Below, one piece after another: positions 34,016 through 43,260 of a stretch of DNA of 64,000 bases. This stretch comes from Janthinobacterium sp. 344. Its GTDB lineage: Bacteria > Pseudomonadota > Gammaproteobacteria > Burkholderiales > Burkholderiaceae_D. Where the stretch lies: the NCBI RefSeq assembly GCF_900112025.1, contig NZ_FOKL01000002.1:62001-126000 (forward strand). Direction: 5' to 3'. A program made the translations under genes and the position numbers. How positions within the stretch are numbered: the stretch's first letter is position 1; every line of letters begins with the position of its first letter. A model generated the notes under the pieces. The model had not been told where the DNA came from, did not search any database, and was given only the letters and a program-made list of their open reading frames with translations.

Positions 34016-37000
34016 CCCAGCGGCGGCGGCATCAGCGGTGGCGGCGCACTGTGGAACAGCGGCGCCAGTTCGGCGAACTGGGCCAGGTCGACCCAGGCCG
34101 GCAAGCCGGCGCGCCAGACCTTGGCGGTGGCCGGCGCCACCTGCCCTGCCTGCACGTATTGCACGATCTGCTGTGCCGTGAATGGCCCTTGCTGCTGGCC
34201 GTTAATGCCCAGGAAATACTGGTGTTCGACCAGAGGGGGCGGCATGCCGCCCAGTGGTGGCGGTGCCATGCCGAAGGCGGGTGCCAAGGTTGCCGGCGCG
34301 GCCGTGGCCGGGCGCAGCAACTGTTCCAGCCGTCCCGCTTCCAGCATTTCCGGCTTGATCGCGTACTTCAGGCGCGGCTGGCCGTCCGCCTCCGGTTCGC
34401 GCACTTCCCAGTCATACGCATCGCTGTCGGAGTCGCCGATCACGTTCGCCCACTCCTTCAGGCGCCCCAGCAAGGCTTGCACCGTGCGCTCGAGTTCGTC
34501 GCTGGCCATGCCCTTGCGGCGCGCCGACTCGCGCAGGCGTGCGCCCAGCTCGGCGGAAATGGCGCTGCCAAAACCGACATACGGCAGCTGCGAGCCATCG
34601 GCCTGCGCCACCAGCTTGGGCGCATACACGCCGCGTTCGTAGTATTTTGCCAGCGCCGCCATGGCCGCCGTCTGCACGGCGTCAAGCGCCGTCAATTTTT
34701 CCTCGATGCGCAGGGCGATATTTTTCTCGTACGAGGCGGGCATGCCGTTCTGGCGGATGGCCCGTTCATTGCCGATGCGGCGCAAGTCGCCCGGTTCGAC
34801 GGCGAACTGGTACTGCCCCGGCGGCACGACTCTGCCCGTGTGGCGCGTCAGCACGCCCAGCATGATGGCTTGCAGGAATTCGCCGAAATCCTCGGCCAGG
34901 CGCTTCATCTCGTCCGTGTTGGGCGCGATCGGATGCGTGAATTGCGTCGGGTCGATATGCGTGTGGGTCGGTGCCTTGTCGTTGTCGCCTTCCTTGCGGT
35001 AACTGGTGCGCCAGCCTTCCAGGCCCCGCAGCACGGTCATCGGCACGCCGGCCAGCTCGCAATAACAGACGGCGCGGCCACGCGTGCCCGTTTCGACGAT
35101 TTCCAGCTGGCTCACCGTGATGCCCACCTGGGTCGGCACGCACGATTCGAGCTCGGCGCCGAACTTCGCCTTGAAGCCGGCCGCGTTGGCCACGCCGATC
35201 ACGCACTTGAACTGGTCCGACACCACCGTGAAGTCGCCCGCCATGTTGGCGTCGATCCACGGCATCGAGCACGCCAGCAGCTTGCGGAAGCGGTCCAGGC
35301 GTTCGGACACATCCATCTGTTCCAGCGCCTCGAACAGCGGGTCGGGCACGCTGGTGGCGCCTTCCGCCAAGCCTGTGCTGGCGATCATGTTTTCCGCCAT
35401 GCGCGTGACCTTGGCCAGGATCAAGGCGCGTTGCGCCGGTTCGCCCAGCATGGGGAACAGGGCTTTCGAGCCGCCCATGTCCTTGAAGGCGTCATCGGCC
35501 CACTGGCGCAGGGTGGCCGCCGACGGCAGCGCGATGTCTTTTTCCGTGACGGGGATGACGATCAGGGTCGCGTGTTCCTTGTCCAGGTCCTTTTGCAGGA
35601 TGGTATTGGCCGTTTTGAGTTCCGCCAGCATGGCCAGCACGCCTTCGCGGCCCGCCTGCAGTTCGCCCACCAGGCCGTTCCACTGGGCGCGGCCCTGCGC
35701 ATCGACGCCGACCCGGTTACCCAGCCAGCGCGACAGTTCGCCCAGCAGGATGACGGACTCGTCCGCCGCCTTGGCGCGCAGGTGGAATTTCAGCGCATTC
35801 GCCATTTCCGTGCGCAGGTGGTCCATCACCACGCCCGCCTGCTTTTCGCCATTGCTGAGGAAGCCGAAGGTGCTGCGCGTCTGCTCCAGGTTGTTCAGCA
35901 GGCGCTCGTATTCGCGCGAGCGCACGGCTTCCTTGATCTCACGGTAGCGCTCGGCATTGTTGCCGATCTGCGCCGTCAAGCCGCTGCCCGGCGCCTCGAT
36001 GCGGTCCTTGATCTGTTCCACCAGCGACAGCACGTATTCCAGGCCGCCGAATTCCTTGTTATCAAGATAGCCATACAATTGGTCGCGCACGACTTTCTTG
36101 ACGTCCTCGAGCACTTCGCGGCGGCGCTTGCTGATGCGGTCTTCCGTCGTGTCGGCCGTGGAATCCTGGTCGCGCACGGCGTCGCGTTCCAGGTGCTTCA
36201 TGGCATCGCGCACCTGCGCCGGCCATTCGCTGCGGTCAAAGCCCGTGCGGATATCGTTGATGCGCGTGTTGACCCGGTTTTCCACGCCGGCCAGCAAGTG
36301 GCCGTGGCGGTCTTCCAGCAATTCATCGACGACGCGGAAGTCGATGAAGTCGCCGCTGGAGCGCTTCAGCTCGATGCTCTTGTCGGAAAACTCGGGGAAG
36401 TCGCTGAACGGCGTGCCCTTCAGGAACATATTGGCGGCGAGGAAATTGTCGCGCTGCGCATCCGTGGCGCGGTTGGCGCCCGCATCCGTGCCGCCCACGC
36501 CGAAGAACGCTTGCAGCATGGCGCCGGCCCAGCGGTGGGCCCGCTCGTCGCGCGACGCTTCCTGGCGCGTATCGAGCACGGCCATGCCGAACGAGGAAAA
36601 GCGCTTCGAGAAATACAAACGCATGTCGCCGAAGCGGTCTTGCGGCACGGGCGCGTTGTACAGCGAATTCTTGTGCTGCGCCTGGTTGACGGCGATCGAG
36701 CGCTTGGCGCGGGCGAAGTCGGCCGAGGCGAAATCCTCGAACAGCGAGTCGGCCACCATGTGGTAGACGTCGCTGACATCCTTGGTGTGCTGCTGGGCAA
36801 GATTACCCGAATCGATGAGGTAGACCTCGCTGTACGGCTCGCGCGTCAGTTCCGGCCGGTCGTAGGCATCCCAGCGGCCCACGTAGCCCTTGTTGCCCAT
36901 CATGGCCGATTCCAGTTCCATCAGCGCCGCGTAGCCGTTGGCCTCGACCCGGTCCTTGTTGGCCTTGGTGTAGCCGGTGGGCAGGAACAGCATCAGCTCC

Positions 37001-37713
37001 ACGTCTGCCGCGCCCACTTCGCTGCGCGCCAGCCAGCGCGCCAGCAAGCCCATGTCGAGGAAGGAACCGGACCCCGTGCCGCCCGCCACGGAACCGACGA
37101 TGACGATGCGGAAACGGTTCGTTTCCGTGCGCAAGCCCAGTTCGGCCAGCTGGCGCTCGTGCGACAGGCCCGCCTTCAGCGCCTTCAGCTTCAAGCGGAT
37201 CTTGTCGCGGATCTTCGCGTATTTGTCGAAGAAATACAGGCGCGAGACGGCGCGGATCTGGCCCGCGCCGCTGCTCATGTCGAAACGCAGTTCGCGGATG
37301 CGCTGCGGCGTCAGCGGCAGCCATTCCTTGATGTGCGGATATTTTTCCAGAGAATCTTCATCACGGCTGTACTTGTCCATGTCGAACGATTCGACCACCT
37401 TGTCGTCATCCGTGAACTTCACCTGGTCGAACTGCAAGTCCTTCGCCTGCGACTCGCCGCTTTCGATCACGGCGCCATTGTCCAGGTCGAAATGGATGAA
37501 TTGCGCGATGGGAAAGTCGGCCAGCCCCTCGATGCGCGTGCGGTTGCCCGCGCCGCCCCACAAGGTGTTGAGGATGCGCCGGCGCACGCGCATCAGCACC
37601 TGCATGCCCGTGCCGCCGATGCCGATGAACAGGGTCGGGCGCAGTTCGATGATCTTGTCCTGCTTGCGCTCGCTGGCGCCGCCGGTGATGGTTTGGTTCA
37701 GGTTCTCTGCCAT
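34012..37713 (-). CDS. Giant tubulin/FtsZ-superfamily protein with C-terminal GYF-like domain
   Basis: 1233 residues. Near the N-terminus RPTLFIGIGGTGMQV (GIGGTG at 31-36) is the first nucleotide-binding glycine loop. GSVAGGTGSGSFLDMG (GGTGSGS at 211-217) is the tubulin/FtsZ signature loop. Both fit the prokaryotic Tubulin_2-type families, far larger than FtsZ (about 390). The middle is mostly helical, with coiled-coil potential around 540-720. The C-terminus (about 1165-1220) is GYF_2-like: YFLGINGQQQGPFTAQQI...VWRAGLPAWV. No membrane helix is seen. It is the fourth gene of a six-gene operon of envelope proteins. Expected to bind GTP and possibly polymerise near the membrane; function unknown. 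Confidence 0.88.
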   Translation of the reverse strand: MAENLNQTITGGASERKQDKIIELRPTLFIGIGGTGMQVLMRVRRRILNTLWGGAGNRTRIEGLADFPIAQFIHFDLDNGAVIESGESQAKDLQFDQVKFTDDDKVVESFDMDKYSRDEDSLEKYPHIKEWLPLTPQRIRELRFDMSSGAGQIRAVSRLYFFDKYAKIRDKIRLKLKALKAGLSHERQLAELGLRTETNRFRIVIVGSVAGGTGSGSFLDMGLLARWLARSEVGAADVELMLFLPTGYTKANKDRVEANGYAALMELESAMMGNKGYVGRWDAYDRPELTREPYSEVYLIDSGNLAQQHTKDVSDVYHMVADSLFEDFASADFARAKRSIAVNQAQHKNSLYNAPVPQDRFGDMRLYFSKRFSSFGMAVLDTRQEASRDERAHRWAGAMLQAFFGVGGTDAGANRATDAQRDNFLAANMFLKGTPFSDFPEFSDKSIELKRSSGDFIDFRVVDELLEDRHGHLLAGVENRVNTRINDIRTGFDRSEWPAQVRDAMKHLERDAVRDQDSTADTTEDRISKRRREVLEDVKKVVRDQLYGYLDNKEFGGLEYVLSLVEQIKDRIEAPGSGLTAQIGNNAERYREIKEAVRSREYERLLNNLEQTRSTFGFLSNGEKQAGVVMDHLRTEMANALKFHLRAKAADESVILLGELSRWLGNRVGVDAQGRAQWNGLVGELQAGREGVLAMLAELKTANTILQKDLDKEHATLIVIPVTEKDIALPSAATLRQWADDAFKDMGGSKALFPMLGEPAQRALILAKVTRMAENMIASTGLAEGATSVPDPLFEALEQMDVSERLDRFRKLLACSMPWIDANMAGDFTVVSDQFKCVIGVANAAGFKAKFGAELESCVPTQVGITVSQLEIVETGTRGRAVCYCELAGVPMTVLRGLEGWRTSYRKEGDNDKAPTHTHIDPTQFTHPIAPNTDEMKRLAEDFGEFLQAIMLGVLTRHTGRVVPPGQYQFAVEPGDLRRIGNERAIRQNGMPASYEKNIALRIEEKLTALDAVQTAAMAALAKYYERGVYAPKLVAQADGSQLPYVGFGSAISAELGARLRESARRKGMASDELERTVQALLGRLKEWANVIGDSDSDAYDWEVREPEADGQPRLKYAIKPEMLEAGRLEQLLRPATAAPATLAPAFGMAPPPLGGMPPPLVEHQYFLGINGQQQGPFTAQQIVQYVQAGQVAPATAKVWRAGLPAWVDLAQFAELAPLFHSAPPPLMPPPLG

Positions 37714-37749
37714 GATGATTCCTTCGATGATGCGTGCAACGGCGTATTC

Positions 37750-38199
37750 TTAGCGACGGCTGGAAGTAAATGTCAGCAACAGGGCGACCAGGCCCACCAG
37801 CACCAGCGGTCCCATGAACAGTGGCGCGAGGAATTTATGCGCGTTCACGGCCGCCAGCACGACGCCCGTCGCCAGGCTGGCCAGGAAGATGAACAGCCAC
37901 CAGCCCGCCGCATTGGCCTTGTTGGGCGGCACGCGCTTGGCCACGAGGCCATTCGCATACGCATTCTTGGCAAAGAAAAAGGCGATGAACAGCAGCAACA
38001 GCACCACGCCGCCGACCAGGGTGTCGCGCGACGAGGTGTCCGTCGTGGCCGCCGCGTCAAAGGCGGGCGCCGGTTCGGTGGTGGCGGTGGCCGCCGCGGA
38101 TGCCGCCGGCGCATCGCCGGCCGGCGGCGCGGATGCCGGTGCCGATACCGGGGCAGGCAAAGTGAAGCCTGCGTTGTCTTTTGGAGTGTCTTGCGCCAT
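37750..38199 (-). CDS. Small membrane protein of the tubulin-like operon
   Basis: 149 residues. An Ala/Pro/Thr-rich N-terminal 55 residues of low complexity, then three hydrophobic helices (about 60-80, 95-115, 122-142) with a basic loop (AKRVPPNKANAAG). No family recognised. It sits between the signal-peptide protein and the tubulin-like gene, 36-45 bases from each. A membrane docking role for the complex is inference. Confidence 0.78.
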   Translation of the reverse strand: MAQDTPKDNAGFTLPAPVSAPASAPPAGDAPAASAAATATTEPAPAFDAAATTDTSSRDTLVGGVVLLLLFIAFFFAKNAYANGLVAKRVPPNKANAAGWWLFIFLASLATGVVLAAVNAHKFLAPLFMGPLVLVGLVALLLTFTSSRR

Positions 38200-38244
38200 G
38201 GTATGCCTCTGATGGGTTTGAATAGTTTAAGAAAGAATCGGTGT

Positions 38245-39714
38245 TCAGGCCAGGCTCAAGGTATGGCCCTCGGCCACGCGCGCGACTTCCGGCTGGCCCA
38301 GGCCTCGCTTGAGCTCGCCGATGTCGCGGCCATTGTCGTCGCGGATCTGCACGCTTTTGAACGGTTTCAGCAGCACCTGCCGCGGCACGCCATCGACCAG
38401 CACCTTGTAGCGCGTGGCGCGCGTGCCCGCAAAGCCCAGGGCCAGCAAGCCCAGCACGAATGCCAGAATGCCACCCAGCATCACCAGCACGGGCAGCAGC
38501 GGATACTGGATGCGCACCAGCAGCGGTATCGTTGCCTGCGAGGCGCGCACGCTGTCGGGCGGCGTAAACATGTCCGAGATGGGATCGCCGGGGAACAGCT
38601 CCTGCAAGTCCTTGCCAAAGCTGGACGCCAGCGCCAGCCGCTGCTCCGACAGGCCTACCTGCGCCTGCATCGGCAGCAGCACCTGCTTGCCCATGGCGGC
38701 GATCGCCTGTGCCGACCACGGCGACGGGATCTGCGCCATCGGCAGCGCGAATTGCACCTGCACCGACTGGCTGGCGCCCGGCTGCAGCTGGCGGATCTGG
38801 TCCGGCGTCACCTGCAGCGGCGCGTTTTGCCCCGCCAGGGTGGCGTGCACCCTGGCGCTGTCGATGACGTAGGGGAAAAACATGTTTTGCAGCGACGCCT
38901 GCAGCTGCACTTGCGGCACCAGTTTGGCCGCATCGACGTCGAGCACGATGGTGCGGCCGTCGCGGCCCAGGCTGGCGTGCACGTTGTCGCTGTTCTTGAC
39001 GGACTGGGGCACGATGCGCACGGCATCCTGGTCCACGGGTTTCAAGCGCGCCGGCGGGCGCGTCAGCACTTGCGACAGGCGGCCTTCGGCGAGGATGCGG
39101 TTGAGCGCATCCGACGCCGGCTGGCCATACGCGAGCGCATACACCATCAGGCCCTTGGCGCTGTACAGCTTGCCCTGTACGGGCATGCGCAGCGGAAACA
39201 CCAAGGTCTTGGTGATCGACGGCTCCAGGTGCAGCAGGCGGTAGAAATCGCGGTTGCGTTCCGCCGTCTGGCTGTCGTTATTCGGGCTGTTCTTGTTATT
39301 CGTAAAAATCCATACGATGCCGGACGCGGACTGGAACGGCCCCGTGATGGTCTTGGTGACGGCTTCCTGGAAGTCCGTGTCGGCCAGCGCGCCGCCGCTG
39401 CTCTTGCGCGCCAGGCCCAGGCTGGCCAGCTGGCCCGCCACGCCGGCGCCGCCCTGCCCTTGCCCCAGCAGCGACGGCGACACGTTGGCGCCGCTGCTCT
39501 GGCTGAAGGCCAGGGTGTAGACCTTATCGGCCGGGTTCGTGGCGGCCTGCGCCACGGCGCCCACCAGGGCTTTCAGCTGCGAATGCTCGTCCGTATAGAA
39601 CGGCTCCATCCAGCCCGAGTTTTGCACCAGAAACGCCTGCTGGATGGCGGCCGCCTGCGCGGCGCCCGAGCCGAGCAAGACGGCGCACGCCACGGTCAGT
39701 ATGCGCGCCTTCAT
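38245..39714 (-). CDS. Secreted/membrane protein of the tubulin-like operon, possible vWA-like fold
   Basis: 489 residues. Cleavable signal (MKARILTVACAVLLGSGAAQAA), a periplasmic region of about 390 residues, one membrane helix (about 418-440, LLPVLVMLGGILAFVLGLLALGF), and a C-terminal cytoplasmic beta-rich domain (YKVLVDGVPRQVLLKPFKSVQI). The opening AFLVQNSGWMEPFY followed by KVYTLAFSQSS resembles strand 1 and the metal loop of von Willebrand A domains, but the DxSxS is not canonical (QNSGW). The start is fixed by a four-base overlap with the upstream gene. No named family; vWA is tentative. Confidence 0.75.
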   Translation of the reverse strand: MKARILTVACAVLLGSGAAQAAAIQQAFLVQNSGWMEPFYTDEHSQLKALVGAVAQAATNPADKVYTLAFSQSSGANVSPSLLGQGQGGAGVAGQLASLGLARKSSGGALADTDFQEAVTKTITGPFQSASGIVWIFTNNKNSPNNDSQTAERNRDFYRLLHLEPSITKTLVFPLRMPVQGKLYSAKGLMVYALAYGQPASDALNRILAEGRLSQVLTRPPARLKPVDQDAVRIVPQSVKNSDNVHASLGRDGRTIVLDVDAAKLVPQVQLQASLQNMFFPYVIDSARVHATLAGQNAPLQVTPDQIRQLQPGASQSVQVQFALPMAQIPSPWSAQAIAAMGKQVLLPMQAQVGLSEQRLALASSFGKDLQELFPGDPISDMFTPPDSVRASQATIPLLVRIQYPLLPVLVMLGGILAFVLGLLALGFAGTRATRYKVLVDGVPRQVLLKPFKSVQIRDDNGRDIGELKRGLGQPEVARVAEGHTLSLA

Positions 39715-41195
39715 GCCTGCAAGGTCCAGCCATCGATGCGCGACAGCAGCGGGTGATACGCCCACAGCATGCCTTCGCTGACAAACAGGCGCACGCGCCA
39801 CGGCTCGCTGACGGCGAAGGTGTGGAACACCGTTTCACGCAGGGTATCGTCCTGCACCAGTTGCGCGGCCAGGCGCTCGTTCGAGCGCAGCACGCTCGAC
39901 AGGCCGGCGCTGGTGGCGAACTTGACGCCGAAGACGCTGTTGCCTTCGCCAGATTCCAGCAGCGGCATGACGGCCTGGTTCTTGCCGCCATCGTCGCCAT
40001 GTTCCGGTTCTTCCCACGGCGCCGTTTTCAGCTTGGTGGCGAAGCGGTAATTGAAGCTGCCCGAACACAGGCGCGGCGCCAGCGCGTCGGCCTGCTCGGA
40101 CTGCGCGCCCAGCTTCACGTAGACATACGTGCCGCGGCCGCGCTCGAAGCACAGTTGCCACAGGCCGCCATCGCGCGACACATACGGGCTGCCGAACTCG
40201 AAATGCGGCACCAGCCCTGCGGGCCACGGCGTAAACGACGCGGCCACGTTGCCATCGGGCTGCAATTGCAGGCGCAGCTGGCCATGGGCGCACGGCCACA
40301 CGGCCATGCGGTTGTAGGCCACGGGGGCGCCGATGGCGCCCAGGTCAGGCACGCCGTCGAGCAGCACGTCGCTGCCCGGCTGCTGCTGCGCATCCAGGTT
40401 GACGAAACGGATGTGGCCATCGTCGTCGCGCAACGGCGCCCATACCCGGTTCTGGAACCAGATGGGGGCCGCCACGCACGGCGCGCCGCCCACGTGCTCG
40501 ACCACGTAGGTGAGCGAGGGCACATCGGGGCGGATGCAGGCCAGGCCGTGGCTGGTCGGCAAGACCAGCACGCTATTGAAGTCCGGCACCAGTTCCGCGC
40601 GCCAGGCGGCGTGGTCGATGTCCGATTCGGCCAGCAGGCCGCCATATTCGGGTTCCAGCGCCAGCCAGCGTTTCGAGGCGGGCAGCCAGGCGTGCAGGGC
40701 CGCCTTGCGCGGATCCAGCGCCAGCAGCGCGGCGCCGCTGGTGCCGAACTGGGCGTTGAAGAATTCGTACTCGCCCGGCGGCGGCATGGGCAGCGAGGCG
40801 TCCGCCTGCGCATGCTCTTCGCGGGTGCGCTGGTCGGCCAGTGTCAAGGCCACGCTGGCCTGGCGCAGGCCGGCCGGGCCGGAAACGGGGCTGTCGCTGA
40901 CGGGATAGGCGCCGTAGGGCGGCACCCAGGGCGGCGGCGCGGCCGCATCGGGCGGCACTTGCAAGGCCGTACCCGTGGCGGGATCGAAAGCGAATTCGGG
41001 CGGAAAGTGGCGCACGGGCGCGCCGGCCGCCGCGGGCAGGCGCCGGGCGTGCATCAGCTTGCCGATATCGGCATGGCTCAGCAAGGGCGAGACGTTCTGC
41101 CCGTCCGCGCTGCGCTGCAAGCTCCAGACACCGGCGTCATCCACCTGCCAGACGCCGGACGGCAGCGGCCAATCCCCAGAAGTTTTAAGGTCCAT
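39711..41195 (-). CDS. Large protein of unknown function, first gene of the tubulin-like operon
   Basis: 494 residues, not recognised. No signal peptide or membrane helix. Rich in Trp, Pro and short strand-like stretches (LWQLCFERGRGTYVYVKLG, RFVNLDAQQQPGSDVLLDG), suggesting a beta-rich, perhaps repeat-based fold; a Pro-rich linker lies near 110-125. The ATG at 41195 is taken as start; ribosome site is poor and a TTG at 41240 would add 15 residues. The stop overlaps the next gene (ATGA), so it is firmly part of the operon. Confidence 0.75.
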   Translation of the reverse strand: MDLKTSGDWPLPSGVWQVDDAGVWSLQRSADGQNVSPLLSHADIGKLMHARRLPAAAGAPVRHFPPEFAFDPATGTALQVPPDAAAPPPWVPPYGAYPVSDSPVSGPAGLRQASVALTLADQRTREEHAQADASLPMPPPGEYEFFNAQFGTSGAALLALDPRKAALHAWLPASKRWLALEPEYGGLLAESDIDHAAWRAELVPDFNSVLVLPTSHGLACIRPDVPSLTYVVEHVGGAPCVAAPIWFQNRVWAPLRDDDGHIRFVNLDAQQQPGSDVLLDGVPDLGAIGAPVAYNRMAVWPCAHGQLRLQLQPDGNVAASFTPWPAGLVPHFEFGSPYVSRDGGLWQLCFERGRGTYVYVKLGAQSEQADALAPRLCSGSFNYRFATKLKTAPWEEPEHGDDGGKNQAVMPLLESGEGNSVFGVKFATSAGLSSVLRSNERLAAQLVQDDTLRETVFHTFAVSEPWRVRLFVSEGMLWAYHPLLSRIDGWTLQA

Positions 41196-41357
41196 GTATT
41201 TTCTATGACGAGCAATAAGCACCGCCGCCTGGTGCGACAAGATAGCCAGACGATGACGGCGGCAGAACGTGCTGGGGCGGTCGAAACGAGGTCGCAGCCC
41301 TGGCAGTTCTCATAGTAACGTCTTTTTATCTGTATGGAAACATTGACGAGGCTGGCC

Positions 41358-41834
41358 CTACTGCGCCCGTACCTTGGTCAGCAGCTTGGTGGTCGAACGG
41401 TCGTGCTCGAAATCGATGGCCACGGCCTGGCCGCCATACGCCAGCACGGCGCGGCCTTCCGGAATGGCCGTCATGTCGTAGTCGCCGCCCTTGGCATAGA
41501 TTTCCGGCCGGACTTCCTGCACCACTTCCAGGGCGCTGTCTTCCGAGAACGGCACCACCAGGCTGACCGATTCCAGCGCGGCCAGCACGGCCATGCGGTC
41601 TTCGCAGCTGTTCAGCGGACGGTCGTCGCCCTTGCCCAGGCGTTTTACCGACGCATCGGTATTCACGGCCACCACCAGCGAGGCGCCCAGCGCGCGCGCC
41701 TGCGCCAGGTAAGTGACGTGGCCGCGGTGCAAAATATCGAACACGCCGTTCGTCACCACCACGGGTTTGGGCAGCGCTTGCGCGCGCGCGCGCAGCGCAT
41801 CGCGGCTGCATAGTTTGTTTTCAAAGTCAGGCAT
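41358..41834 (-). CDS. rfaE2: D-glycero-beta-D-manno-heptose 1-phosphate adenylyltransferase
   Basis: 158 residues, nucleotidyltransferase fold. TNGVFDILHRGHVTYL holds the HxGH ATP-binding motif; a later segment is EIYAKGGDYDMTAIPEG. It makes ADP-heptose for the lipopolysaccharide core. Separate from the kinase domain that is fused to it in E. coli HldE, as is usual in betaproteobacteria. It precedes the tubulin-like operon on the same strand by 162 bases. Confidence 0.93.
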   Translation of the reverse strand: MPDFENKLCSRDALRARAQALPKPVVVTNGVFDILHRGHVTYLAQARALGASLVVAVNTDASVKRLGKGDDRPLNSCEDRMAVLAALESVSLVVPFSEDSALEVVQEVRPEIYAKGGDYDMTAIPEGRAVLAYGGQAVAIDFEHDRSTTKLLTKVRAQ

Positions 41835-41868
41835 GGCACTCTCTTGTCTCGGTTAAATTCGGTAGGCA

Positions 41869-42108
41869 TTACGCGTGGCTATCGCCTTGGATGCCGCCGG
41901 CGTCGCGGCGCCAGGCTTCAATCAGGGCGGCGATGGCCGGTTCCAGGCTGTCGATGGCGATGCGATCTTGCCGGTAGTAAATCATCCGCGCATACACGCC
42001 GGCCAGCCGGCTGACGGGCGGCGACAGCGCATATTCGTTGCCGCGCGCCGGCTGCCTGGCGCGCCAGTAGTTGATCGCCGCTTCCAGCGCCTGTATGCGC
42101 AGCTCCAT
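41869..42108 (-). CDS. Small DUF3717-like protein
   Basis: 79 residues, beginning MELRIQALEAAINYWRARQP and continuing with RLAGVYARMIYYRQDRI, which resembles the DUF3717 family of small betaproteobacterial proteins. The ATG at 42108 has AGGGAGAGGG just upstream. No function known. 34 bases before rfaE2 on the same strand and divergent from oxyR. Confidence 0.65.
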   Translation of the reverse strand: MELRIQALEAAINYWRARQPARGNEYALSPPVSRLAGVYARMIYYRQDRIAIDSLEPAIAALIEAWRRDAGGIQGDSHA

Positions 42109-42245
42109 CGCCCTCTCCCTGCATCGTCCCGTCCCCCGCATTATAGGGGGCGATCCGCTACAATATGCCATCGGCGCCACAGTTAGACCGTTTGCGCCAC
42201 CTTTCATTCATTGCAAGTAAGCACTTCCTGTGTTTCAATCACCTT

Positions 42246-43184
42246 ATGACACTGACTGAACTGAAATACATCGTTGCAGTCGCGCGAGCGAAGCACTTTG
42301 GCCATGCCGCCGAAGCCTGCTTCGTTGCCCAGCCCACCTTGTCAGTGGCCATCAAGAAACTCGAAGACGAGCTGGGCGTTGTCCTGTTCGAACGGGGGGG
42401 CGCGGAAATTTCCGTCACGCCGCTGGGCGCGCAGATCATTGCCCAGGCCGAACGCGTGCTGGAACAGACGGCCGCCATCAAGGAACTCGCCAAGCAAAAC
42501 AAGGACCCGCTGGCCGGCCCCCTGCGCCTGGGCGTGATCTACACGATCGGCCCCTACCTGCTGCCGCCGCTGGTCAAGGCCATGATAGACCAGGTACCGC
42601 AGATGCCCTTGATCTTGCAGGAGAATTTCACGGTACGCCTGCTCGAACTGTTGCGCCAGGGCGAACTGGACGTGGCCATCATGGCCCTGCCCCTGCCCGA
42701 GCACGGCATGGCCATGCAGGATCTGTATGACGAACCGTTTGTCGTGGCCATGCCGCGCCACCATCCGTGGACGGCGCGCGAGACGATCGCCGCGCAGGAT
42801 TTGAAATCGGAAACCATGCTGCTGTTGGGCAATGGCCACTGTTTCCGCGACCAGGTGCTGGAAGTGTGCCCGGAAATGGCGCGCTTTTCCTCGCCCGGCA
42901 ACGGCATGCAGCGCACCTTTGAAGGTTCCTCACTGGAAACCATCCGCCACATGGTGGCCAGCGGCATCGGCCTGACGGTCTTGCCGCGCGCCTCCGTGGC
43001 GAACATGCACGCCACCGACGGCATGCTGGAATACCGCCCGTTCGCCGAGCCCGTGCCGTCGCGCCGGGTGGTCATGCTGTGGCGCAAGAGTTTTACCCGC
43101 AAGGCCGCCATCGACGCCCTGTGCGCGGCCATCGCCAGCTGCGACTTGCCGGGCATTACTCCGCTGTGCGAGAGCGCAGCGTAG
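42246..43184 (+). CDS. oxyR: Hydrogen peroxide sensor OxyR
   Basis: 312 residues, LysR family. The N-terminal helix-turn-helix is TELKYIVAVARAKHFGHAAEACF. The redox pair is GHCFRDQVLEVC, with Cys199 and Cys208 at exactly the E. coli OxyR positions, so peroxide sensing by disulfide formation is well supported. The start at 42246 is chosen because it begins MTLTELKY, as in OxyR; the upstream extension is not family-like. Regulated peroxidase genes are not adjacent. Confidence 0.95.
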   Translation: MTLTELKYIVAVARAKHFGHAAEACFVAQPTLSVAIKKLEDELGVVLFERGGAEISVTPLGAQIIAQAERVLEQTAAIKELAKQNKDPLAGPLRLGVIYTIGPYLLPPLVKAMIDQVPQMPLILQENFTVRLLELLRQGELDVAIMALPLPEHGMAMQDLYDEPFVVAMPRHHPWTARETIAAQDLKSETMLLLGNGHCFRDQVLEVCPEMARFSSPGNGMQRTFEGSSLETIRHMVASGIGLTVLPRASVANMHATDGMLEYRPFAEPVPSRRVVMLWRKSFTRKAAIDALCAAIASCDLPGITPLCESAA

Positions 43185-43260
43185 TTGCCAGGCGCAAAAT
43201 AGTACATTTGCGTACGATTTGCGATAATCGACCTTTCTGTTTAACAAGATCGAGTCTTCC

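Noticed and set aside
34051..39756. A 1901-codon open frame on the plus strand opposite the tubulin-like operon
   Set aside because: Its translation is low-complexity Arg/His/Gln-rich and mirrors the codon bias of the minus-strand genes, which have clear motifs and overlaps. High-GC antisense frames often stay open.
43208..43228. A ubiA promoter with GATAAT as -10
   Set aside because: The only -35-like hexamer is 9 bases upstream of it, far too close.
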